Of a stretch of DNA of 64,000 nucleotides, positions 21,601 to 33,600 are shown one piece after another. The stretch is taken from contig NC_044010.1 of assembly GCF_900496995.4 (NCBI RefSeq), forward strand, positions 2,356,001-2,420,000, written 5' to 3'. This DNA is from Aquila chrysaetos chrysaetos. Its lineage: Eukaryota > Chordata > Aves > Accipitriformes > Accipitridae. Each line of letters begins with the position of its first letter. Position 1 is the stretch's first letter. The notes beneath the pieces were generated by a model. The model was not told the origin of the DNA. It made no database searches and was given only the letters and a program-made list of their open reading frames with translations. Both the position numbers and the translations under genes were made by a program.

Positions 21601-24600
21601 TGCAGATGGAAGGAGTGGGTTTTCATCTTGCTGTGCAGGCTGACTGGAGAAATCTTTCTTACCCTCTGTTTAGCAGAGGTGCTGACACTGGAGAAACAGA
21701 TTAGTCCGTTGTTTTCTCTGCTATCTGGCTGTTGAGTGAGACATCTGAAAACATCTGCTCACATAGGTTCAGAAAACTGTTTACTGTGGAACTGCACAAC
21801 TGCATTTGTCCCACAAAGTAGTGGTGCAGGTCAACCAAATTACGCGTGAATTTCTGTACAGGAAGTATTTGAAAGTAGCTCTTTGTTTTTTTTTTCCTCT
21901 GCTGTTTCTTGAAGAACTCACACTACTGTATTCTCTGTAGAGTAGATTTCTTTCCTTTATTGCTCTCTTCTGTTGTCTCTGTAGGGCTATATGCCTCTTG
22001 ATAAAATACTGTTAGACCAACCTATTTGTTTGGACACTTTCTCTCTTGGCAGTCTGACAGGAAAGCACTTGAAAATCCTGACGTGTGTCAAGATTATTGC
22101 AGCTGAAGGACCTCATCTGTACAAGGATATGTCTGACTGGGAGCTTGGTTACAAAATATTTTTTTCCCCTCAGCTGCAAATGCTTAGGAATTTGACTGTG
22201 TCCCTGGATTATGCTAAAGCTTTGGGGGAGTCCAAAAAATGTAATAGAGGAAATAAATTCTCTCATGATTTACAAATATAATTTTTATATGCCTCTTTCA
22301 TGTGGCTGACCCCAGAGGTTTTGTGTGGCTGACTCTGTCTTGTACCAGCTTTGCTGTAGCTGGCTTATCATCTTGCTTTCCTGATAACTTAGGGCACGAT
22401 GACTTGTTCTAGGAACATCTGGTTTTGACAATTTGCACGGGACTCTCTAAAGGAAAGATTTGGCTTGATTTTGCAGGGCTGTAGAATCACATTCCACAGA
22501 CTGAGGAATACCTAGTAAGCTAAAATCGGAGAGAGACTTTTTCTTTTGTATCCATCTCTAAAGTGAGCAGCAGGAGAGAGTGGAGATGGAACTTCCAATA
22601 TGGCCAACAACCCATTTGGTGTGTTCAGCTACCACTTAATCCGCGCTTGCATACAGCCTGTGGAGCTGTTTTGTATGAGGAGAGAGATGTGTCTCCGTTC
22701 TGCACTCTGACTTCCTCACTTGTAGTCATGTGTGTAAGTTTCTCCTCCCGTTTTGCTAACTACATTTAATCTTCTTCCTTGCAGGCACAGTTAGAAGGTT
22801 CCTGGAGATTCATGGAGAGACTCTGGAGAAGGTGGTGTTTGCAGTCTCTGAGCTTGAAGAGGTATCTCCTTGACGTTCATTCCACCAAAATTGATGGGCA
22901 TGTTTGATCTTCTCTGCAGCAGTATTAACTCCTGCATTGCAGAGCTGGATTTGGATTTCCCCTTCAAATCACATAGACTTTTGGTCCCACAGCATCATTC
23001 TGTCTCCTACTAGCATAGCATCTTTTCCAGTACTGTTTATGCTCTTAGCAGTCACTATGGACATGTTCAGAATCTTCCCACTTCTAGCTTCCATGTTCCT
23101 GAGCCATGGACAGGAACCAGTACTAGAGGTTTTAGCATGCAATTGTGCTGGATGGTATCTGCCAGCCAGAAAGGAAATTCCTCATACAAGATTTCCTCCT
23201 TTACACAATGCTGCTTCCCTTGTGCTTTAAAAGGGTCAGTTTAGCATGCCCACAGATCACCTACAAACATCTTAAGCATTGCTTACTGGCTTGTTGAAAT
23301 GACAAGGTTGACATTTAATGATCTGTGTTCAGACAGGTGCTAGCAGTTTGAATATTGACTTCTCTTGTTTATCAGACTTGCTAATGGCAGTTCCTGGGCA
23401 GAACACCCACACTGTGTTCTGGTTCTGTGGCATCTGGATGAGGAAAATAACTAACTTGTTGGGTGTTCTAAAACTGCTAATCAGTTGGAGAGAAAATGTG
23501 GAGTATTGCAACATTCAGTAGAGATTTTCACTATTTTCCCCCATGTGGGGAGGGTTTGTCTTGGCTGGTTGTTGCTTTTTCTTTTTTCCCAGTCAGATCA
23601 CTAAGGGTGATCTGTGTAGTGGTACATTTTAATATAAGCAGCGTTTGCTGAAGTCTGTCATCCATGCATATTGTAGCTTCATTACAAAGCTAAAGTATCT
23701 GCAATCTACCTGAGTTCATGCAGGTTAAAACAGGGGTCATCTCAAGGGCATTTGCCAGTGTGGCAAAAAAAAAAAAAGTTAATCTTTATCAAGGTTATCT
23801 GCCTTTATTGCCGGGTAACAGCCCAAAAGAAGCCATTGAGGGAAGCGGTACTTTGCCTCCAAACCACTGAGGAGGTCCCTACTACAAGGGCAGGTGTTAC
23901 TTAACTGAAGCACAAGGATGCGTGATAGACCCTTCATGCATTTTTTTTATTCATAGGCCACTTACCAGAAGTTGCTGCCTCTGTATTTTCCAAGATCGTT
24001 GGAAGAAGAGATACAATCCTTGCCTTACCTCCCTGCAGATATTGGCAATGCAGAAGGGGAGCCTGTAGTACCAGAGCGGCAGATCAGGATTACTGAAAAG
24101 CCAGGTGTTCCGGATGGTGAGTTCTTAACTGAACTTTGGAATAAGTATCTCTGTGTGAAAGTCAATGGAAAAACAGAAAAGGCACTTGCGAAGCAGAGAG
24201 ATGTTTTCCTACCCTGCCTCACCTAAGGCAGGCTATAATGACTACAGTCGTCAAGCTGTCTCATTGGCTTCATGTGTTCCACAGCAGTAACTTCTGCTTT
24301 CTGCCTCGTTGTGTAAAGTGAGGTGGTTAGAGGATGTGGTAGAGCTGTTGTTCTGTCTTTTTCTTTCTTGGGGTGAGAGGTGGGGTAGTTCATTCCCTTT
24401 GCAAGTTTTCTCCCAAAGTGTTTAGGACCTTTGCAGGTTTTTTGCAGAATCTTGTGCAGCCCCTAACTTAGACCATTAACAATAATGCCTTTTTATCTTG
24501 TATATTAGCAAATGTATCAACAGAATCTTATCATTTGAGACAACAGCAGGTGCATCAAACTAGTAGATGCTCAATGAAAACTAGCAGAAACTCCCCAAAA

Positions 24601-27600
24601 GATAGAAGAGCTAGATCAACCCAGAGATCGGTGTTTGGGAAATGGCTGTCAAAGCTCAGTGAAGAAGTTTGTTCATAAAGAGGTTGCCTAGATGTCAGGG
24701 TTGAAGAGGTGAGATACATATGGCAAAACAATTTAATATATAGATGGGCATATTAAGCAGTGCTGTGAAAGTTTTACACTTCTTCAGGCAAAGCCTTAAA
24801 CTATCAAAAGCAGGTAACTTGGAATGGGTTTCAAAGGTTTTCTAGTTTTGCATGGCCAGTTGGGATAAGGCTGAATATGCAGTGAGGATACAGACAACTT
24901 AATTTTCCTGTCCACAGTTTGATACATGATGTACCTACTCCTACTGATCAGACCCCAATCTTTGGGTTTTTTTTCCCCCTCTGTCCAAACTGCTGGTTAG
25001 AGTGGTATTTGCAGCTGTGGCTGATCAGTGTGAGGCATTCAACCACTAGCTAATAATTTGTGAAATTACTGCTTTTGCATATGTAGGAGCAAATGGATAT
25101 AGCGGAATCCTGCACTTTTGTCCCATTGCTACTATAGCATGTCACACTAAAATGGGGAAACTCTGTTCCCATGCAGATTGCCCAGAGAGGTAGTGCTAGA
25201 AGCTTTAGCAATATTCCTTGATAACATCAAGTTCAGTGGAGCATTCTGGTATTGTCACCATCAAGCGAGCCTGTGCTGTTTTATTTCATCACACAGTCAT
25301 GTCGTAAACAATACTATAAAAATATGTAAACTCAGTTTACTGCCAGCTCTACAGCATCTGTTCAAGCAGTGTCAATGATATAAAAAGTGAGCCCTTTTTA
25401 CAGTACATCTAAACTGAATAAAGCTGCAGCATCTGTCCCTCTGCCTACTTTTTTTTCCTCCCTGTGGCAAGTAGGACAGCTGTAAAGCCCAAGTCACTCT
25501 CTCCAGACCTTGGTTTTTTGAGAGAGTTAACCGTTATCCCTTTGTTACAAGCTGATGACTAGGACTTGCCCAGTTAGTTTCCAGGCAAACCAACATTTTA
25601 AGGGAGTCCGTAGTTATCAGTCACATGCTATAATCTGTCAGTGGTACTGGTGAGATATCAGAGCCACATCATGGCATGTTACAGGTTTTTTTGTGTTAGC
25701 TTGTAGCATGATGACTGGTTTGGCTCACTGAGATACATAGCAATCCATCAGCAGCATTGCTGTCTTGTAGGCAGCTTGAACATTTTACATTACCTTTGTT
25801 TCTACTGCAGATGCTTCAGATGAAGAGGGTCTGGAGGCAGATTTGTCTTTCATTGGTTCCCATGCTTTTGCCCGCATGGAGGGAGACGTTGATAAACAGA
25901 GACGCCTCATCCTTCAGGGACAGTTGTCAGAGGCAGCACTGCAAAAACAGCATCAGAGGAAGTGAGAATTTCCTTGTCCGTGTGAATGTTTTGTGTTCAG
26001 TTAGCTGTTCAGAGGACCAACCCTTATGATGATTTTGTTATCTGTAAAGCCTAATCATCTGGCAAGGAAATACAGATAAAGCCTGATGTCACCCTGGATC
26101 GCTGTGGTAGCCTTTTTGGCCTGAAGGGAGAAGGGAAGGGGCAGTAGGAGGAAAAAGGAAGCTAGTGATGAACCTGCTAGCATGGCCAGTGCATCCGACC
26201 AGCTGCCTTATCTCTTTGCCACCAGATGTCACTGTTTTGTCACCACGTTCTGTAGTGGGGTCACCTGCTTTCAATACTGCCCACTTGCTCCTGAGGCTCT
26301 GGGCAGGTAGCAAAACGTTTTTCTTCTGTCTTTCAAAACAGAAAGATAAATAAATGAATGCTGAGGCTTTTCTCCTTTTTTTTTTTCTTTTTTTTTCTTT
26401 CCCCTGCTAACCCTAATGTGCATGATCGCTTTCTTAGAAGCCAGTTCCATGCTGGAGTCCTCTTGAGGCATGATGCTTGGCTTGGCTTGTCAGATGAGGC
26501 ACTAAGTTGTTCACCGTTCAAAGGTGGGGGGGAGGGAGGGAATCCATATGTGACACTGGTTACTGCATAGTTGTGTTTGAGTTCTAGACTTTTTAAAGAA
26601 ATTGTCTTTTTTCCCCTATCTTTAAACACTGACACTGAGGTATTTAAATGGAAAAAACTCAGATCTCTTCAGCCCAAATGCAATGCTACTATAGTTACTA
26701 GTTGGTGTGTATTCATTGCCCCAGTGAAAATCACTGAGTATGTAACTAAGACACTCAAATGTTTTGGGGTTTGTTTTTTTTCTCTCAACAATTCTTTCTT
26801 TAACAACTTGATAGTTGCACCATAGGTCAGAAAACCACAGCATTAGAGAGAGGACTCAGTCAGAAACAGCTTGTTTTGTCCCTCCCTTCCCATATACCTC
26901 TTCAGGTTCCTAGTACCGATCCAAAAGGGCGTTAGATCTGACCAGATGTTTTTAACTTTCTAGTTACAATCGCTGGCTGTGTCAGGCAAGAGCTGAAGAC
27001 CTCTCTGATATTGCTTCTCTTAAAGCCTTGTACCAGACAGGTAAGTTCAGGGTACTAATCACTGATGTATATTGTCTTAAAGTAAAAATACAAAATAAAA
27101 ATATTTTTTCTTTGGACTTGCATGTAAAATAAGTCATGTTATTCAGCGAGAAGCCTGGCCAAGAACTAGACATCTCTGCAGTAAAGCAGGAATCCTCTTT
27201 TGATTGGCTTTGAAAGACTGTGTGGTAAACTCCCAAACTGCTCTGCTTTAACAATCTGAGGATATATACACATCCGGAATTATCTGTAGCTTTAGATGTA
27301 AATCAGTACTGTTAGATTAAGCCAATGCATAAGGTGCTCTGTATGAGAGAATTCAGACCAAAAGAACTACCTCCACCCTTCTGTTACAAAAAAATGAATG
27401 TTGCTTTCAGATGATTAGTGTAGAGAATAAGCAGTTACCAAAGCAATTTTTAATACGGCTTTCCTGAACAAAATGGCTTGCTTTATTTCCCTCAGGTTAG
27501 GTTTGTGTTGCTCTCTTCTGTATGTGTCTCCTAGTACTAATGGCTGTGTACCATGGGCAGCCCATCTTGTAACCTTGAGTTCAGTAGATGGGGAGATTAG

Positions 27601-30600
27601 GGAGAGATTTGATAACCCAGTGGAGAGTTCAGTGGAAGATAATAGCTGCGAGGTCCTTGCAGCCTGAGAGGCAGAGATGGGGAACCTGTACTCTTCAGTT
27701 CAGTTTTACTCGTTAGGTAGCATCATACTCAGACATAAAAACTTGCCATAGTCCCAGTGGCTTATTGCTGCTTTGCATCATGATGGGAAGAAACAAGCAA
27801 GTAGTCAGGCTCTCAAAACCATAGCTGTGTTTCTGCAGAGAAAGTCTGTTCAGCACTTTGGCTGTTATCTTTGGCCTCCTGAAAATCCAGATGCTTTCCT
27901 TGATCTTTGTGCAAATACCAAGGCTGTGTGATACTTTCTGCTCAGTAGCTGCAATTTTAAATTCTTTCGTTTGCCTTAGACAAGGCTCTGTGGGCTGCAG
28001 GAGGTCTAACGCATGCTCTGGGAATCTGTGCACTAGATTTTAGAGCTTGATTTCTAGGAAGAAGTTTGTTTTGGTGGTAGAACTGCTAGTGAAGGTTGGG
28101 TTTTTTTAAATAAAAACCATGTTATTACTTGGGATTTAGGTAAATGTGGAGTACACAGGCAACCTAAAATTGCAGTCCTTAAGGCTTAAGTTTCTCAGAT
28201 GTGATGCACCCTTTTTTGGATCAGAATAGCTACTGGTATAGTGAGAACAGTTACTCTAAGCATATGTCCTCTGTTAAGATGGAAACCTCTGTTAAGATGT
28301 GTTGCAAAAATTCTTAGCTGTGGCTGGTTCTGCCTGGTTTGAAAAGGACCACCTCCAAAACCTGGCATGACTGAGAGAAGTTGAGAGACATTTTTCTTTC
28401 TTTTGTAGGTGTAGATAACTGTGGCCGCACAGTGATGGTGGTGGTTGGAAGGAATATCCCCGTAACATTGATAGACATGGAAAAGGTAAGGCTTTGTAAA
28501 ACTAGAGTTGTGTAGGTTGAATATGAATGTTTGGGATGTAAGAGTCTGATTATAAGGGTAATTCAGTGTTAATACTACAAACATTATCTGTAGAAGACTT
28601 AAATAGAAACTATTTTTATAGACAGATTAAAATGTATTCCCTTATAAAGCTTTGTGTGTGTTGGGGTGGCTTTTTTCAAGGAGGAACTGGACCGTTTTAT
28701 TAAAACAGGCTTAACATGGACTCCTTTTTCTTCTCAAGAAGAAAGAGACTTACCCTGCTTCTATAACTGCCAAGACATGAAGACTGAAATGTAACAAGTC
28801 AAATTAGTTTTTCATGGAAACGGCAAGAATTTATCTCAATGTGTGAGGTCAGCTAGACAAAAAAAGACATCTAAGTTATTACAGTCAAGTTGAAGACTTG
28901 GAATGTTCACCTTGCTTTTGTAGCTGAAACAGAATGCCACCCAGCCTCATGATTCCTGATTTGTGAATGAATTGAAGGAAGCATGTTAAGATGTAGTGCA
29001 ATTGTGAAAGAGTTCTTTGCAAATAGAAATTTCATTTCTTTCTGTCTCAGGCTCTTCTGTATTTCATCCACGTCATGGATCATATTGCAGTGAAGGAATA
29101 TGTCCTGGTGTACTTCCATACACTCACAAATGATTACAATCAACTAGACTCTAATTTCTTGAAGAAACTGTATGATGTTGTTGATGCCAAGTGAGTGTCA
29201 ATAGGAAAAGAACCCCTTCTGGGCTTCCTCTGTGCTGTGCAAATGTTTGTCATTCCCTGTATCTGGTTTCCCATTTATTTGTGACAGAGTTTTGCTGGGA
29301 CAAAGACATAAATAAATAACAAAGGCAAGAGGAAGGAAGATATGTTTTCTTTCCTATCAAAACCATTTATTAAACCAGAAAGTTCTGTCTTCTGCAGTCT
29401 CCCTTCTGGAGCTGTTAGAGGCATACTGAGTGTATTGTCTGTCTCTACCCACTGGTGGGTGGAGCTTCTGGAGCCCAGCTTTGTTAAAAGTATGTTGCTA
29501 GCTGTGAGGGAAGAGGCTTGGGTAATACTGGCAGTCATAATCTGTCCATAACTTTCACTGTCCGCATAAAAGACTGCAGGCTATGATGTCTTTACGTGAA
29601 GAATAATCATTCTGGGTTTTGGTTTTGTGTTTTTCCCTTTACATTTACTTTTATGGTATCTGCCCTTATATGAGATCTAACTTCGTAAATTACATCAGAG
29701 ACACTTAAGCAAAATGATCTATGTTTTGACAGTTGAGTTCTGTAGGTGAGCTTAATTACAAGTCACTTTTAAAGAATTTTTTCTTTCTCTGAACCAGGTA
29801 CAAGAGGAACTTGAAGGCACTGTATTTTGTCCACCCAACATTTCGTTCAAAGGTGAGGTAAATAGTACAAAAGAAAAGTGTATTTTGGGTGTGGGCGGAG
29901 TAGCATGTAAGACTGTAGTATGAGGAACATGGAGGTATATAGGACTTCCAAAATTAGGCCATGTCTTCTGGATTTCAGAACTTGAAGTTCATCCCCATCT
30001 TTGATCTAGCTGTAGCCTTCCAACCTTAGTGATAAGCTGAACCCCAATGCAGTGCAGCTGTCTGTGCCCTGCTTTGCATGTGCTCTTGAGAGAGGTGAAA
30101 GCTTTGGATCTTTTTTCTTTCAAAGAGAAATATTTTGTCCTTTTTCCTGCTGTCTGATTGGCAGGATGATGAGCCATGACCAAAAACTGGAATTCTTTTT
30201 TGTGAAGCTCGTTTCCTGGATGTTTCACATTTTCTTTCCCCACAAGAGGTATTGCATGTGTGCTGCATATCACTTAAGAGCTGCCCTGGTAAGGGCAGAG
30301 GACAGTGTGTTGAGCAGCAATGAGATTAGTCAGAATTATAGAGTGTAGAGTAGCAAACAAAGATGGGAAGAATGCCTTTGTGACAGAGTGCAGAAAAATC
30401 CTGTTAAGCCTTCAGGAGATGAAAAACTGAACTTGTCAAGCAGCAAGATACTATCCTTGGCTATGATCTGCGTGGGGCAACAGAAGATGGAGCTCACTCC
30501 CTTCTGTACTTCATACACACTACTTATATTGCAGCAGTAGGAATACTTCAGATGAACTGTCGGCAGCAGGCCTTCCTAAAATTTTTGTTTGTCCTATTAA

Positions 30601-33600
30601 AACAGTTAGAAATGTGATCCTCCATGTTCACATCAGATTAACCTCTGTGTTTATTCTGCTCTTTGCTGACATTGATCAAATTTGAGAAAATTGTATGCCT
30701 GGAAAAAACATCTGTTTGCACACATTCAGCAAGAATTTCTTTGACTGCTAAATATCCAAAGAGTCCTTTCTTTGTATGTGCACAGCTGGGACACCATGAG
30801 ACTTAGAGCTTCCTTGTTTTTATGTACGTGAGACTGAGGCTTCCCAACAGCATACCTTCCAGTTTCTGTCAGGTTATTAATTATTCCGACAGGGTACAGA
30901 TCTGAGGTCTGAGTGCTAGAATTAGAGCTTCCAGCTCTGCTCCTGAAAATGTAGGAGCTGGCGTAGAACATTACTAAGGTCACAAAGGTGAGTGGAAAAG
31001 TTGAAGCTAGAAGTACTAGTGTTTTAGATTCTCAGCAGCACTTTATCCCCCTCCTGTCTTCCCATACATTTCTATTCAGTTGAGAAATGGGTTTTTTTGT
31101 TGGAGGATGAGAACTTGTGTTCACCAGTCTATTGCCATGTTCTTTCTCCCTTTGGGAACTGTGGTGGACCTAGACAGATCTGTGGGGCTAGCAGATAGTT
31201 GGTGGGAAGCAGGGAGGGTGAGAGATGTAGAGTTCTCTTGCTGGAAATAGAATTGGTTTGTATCCTGTTCTAGCAGCACAACTGGAGGCAAAAGAGGATG
31301 TGTGTCCATGTCTTTCTGCCAAGCCTTTTTCCTAGCTGGCTGTTGCAGAGACTATCAGGTTACGAAACATTATGGGCAATATGCAGCAGAAAGTCGTGGT
31401 GGAGAAGGTGGCTGCTAAGAACAAATTATTTTTCTCTCCCCTCCTTTTTTGGCTATTTCAGGGCTGTTGTCCCCATGGAAGATTGCTAGCTCAGAAGCCT
31501 CAAATATCTTCAAAAATGTTTTGGCACATTCATCTTCCTATTTGGAGCATTGACTTCCTTCCCTAGAAGTAGTGGAAAATACACCGTGTCTCAAATGCAG
31601 GAGGAAGGCTTGTGCATTCATGCAGCTTCTCAAACACATCACCCTTGTACATATATCCCATTCTTAAATCTGTGATATAAATTGTCCATTTTACAGCAGT
31701 ATTGAATCCTGGCACAGTGGATGGCTGCTATCTCTTAGAGTTGCTTTGCTTATTTCTGGGCTAAAAGGGATCCAGAGGCTTTTCATCATGTCTCTTGGAA
31801 ACTCACGTGCCCCTGGAAAACAAGCATAGTTCTCAATGTACTTTATAGTGCCAACCATGATTCTTTTGTTTGGTTTCTAGATATGAAACTATTTTAAATT
31901 ATGTATATTTTGAGGGTAATTGCCTGTCTAGAATACATGGGTTTTGGTATGCAGGGTTCAGCAGTTATCCTAAAACACAGAGTAACTGAAGCAGGGTGTG
32001 TCACTGCACAATCCATTTTTGTACCCTGATCCTGTCTTTATTCATGCTTTGATGTGAGCATTCTTGTGACCTGTGAAGAACTTGATGCTTTTGTGCTGCT
32101 GAAATGTAACCGTTCTTGTGATGAAATCGCAGCATAGGCAACAGCAGTTTTTTAGGCTGGCACCAATCTTGCTGTGTGAACACTTCACCGCCAGGCCTTA
32201 GATTAAGATACCCTTGAAGTGCTGTCACAAGTTCCTTCATACTCTTGCATGTAAATGTACTTCTGCTTGTTACTGCTATAGCAGCTGATATATAAATAAA
32301 GGGCTCTTTGGGGCATTTTTGTGTGAATCCTCTTGGCTCCCTGTCCTGAGAGCTCTCCTAACAAAGCCTTTTAGAGCTTGTGTTCCGAGTTGAAGCATCA
32401 GTGGCTGGATCTGAAAATCTCACCCAGAGAAATTGTTTTCATAGATTTAGTAACTTGGCTGTGAATCACGAATGTTTCAAAACTGAAACATACCTGAATA
32501 CTCAAATTCGATATTCATAATCATCATAATCTTTGAATTTATCATGAACAATTTTTGTCTTGTTTTTCTGTAACAGTCATAAAAGCAGTTTCTGGAGATC
32601 AGATGCCAATAGAAAGGTTGTTGCACATCCCTTACAGCTTTTTCTACACAAGATCCTTTCAATTGTAATAAAATTTCCCAGATCTTAGTAAGTTTCTCTT
32701 TGGGGTATGACCCAATTAAGAGATTGGTGACAGGCTTTTTCTGTGTTGTGCTGGTTTTTTTAGGGAAGGACATCTGATACTTTAACCCTGTGGTTTTCTA
32801 GCTTGGCAGAGCGACTTTGATAGCCTTTTATTCAGATTCAGAACTGCAGGACAAGAAAAATGAAAGAAAACTTCAGCAGATGTCTAGACTTCTAACTTTT
32901 TTTGACTGCTCTGGTATAACTTATTCTGCTTTCAGTGCATTAACAGGGATTTGGTTTAGTTTAAAGTTCTATGTCCTCTTACCGATAAGGAAATGGCTGC
33001 TCTCATATTACTGTTTCTATAAGCTGTGATTACTGAGAATGGAGATAATAGAAAAATTCTCTAGAAACATTTCTGCCACTCTCCCTTTTTCTGTGTCACT
33101 GGGTAAAATGTGTCACACTGCAATGGCTTGTACACTGGGGGGGGGGGGGGGCGGGGGCGGAGTCACTTTTCTTGATACCAGTTTTTGTGATGGCTGCAAA
33201 AATATTCCCTATTAGGCTTTTATATATTAAACATCCTTAGCAATTATGTTTAATCATTGTCATTCATAATACGCCTTGGAATGCATGCTACTTTGGTACA
33301 GGATTGAGGGGGTATTTTTCACTCATTAAACTATCATCCAGTGTCACTCATAAGAGATATTGTTAGAAAAATACAGTAAATAATGGATGCTGGTAATAAT
33401 CTGCCTCCCTGCTTTCTGCTAACATAAATCTCTAATTCTGCCCTTAAAATAATGAACCTATTTTAAACATTCTGTCCTGTTCTTTATCTCCTTTTTTTCT
33501 TTTTTGTTGTTGTTTTCTCATGAAAATACGCTGTTTTGAGGAGGCAGCATAGTTATTCCGGGACAGTTTTTAGACATCGGCTTTTTCTTTAAATGTTGTA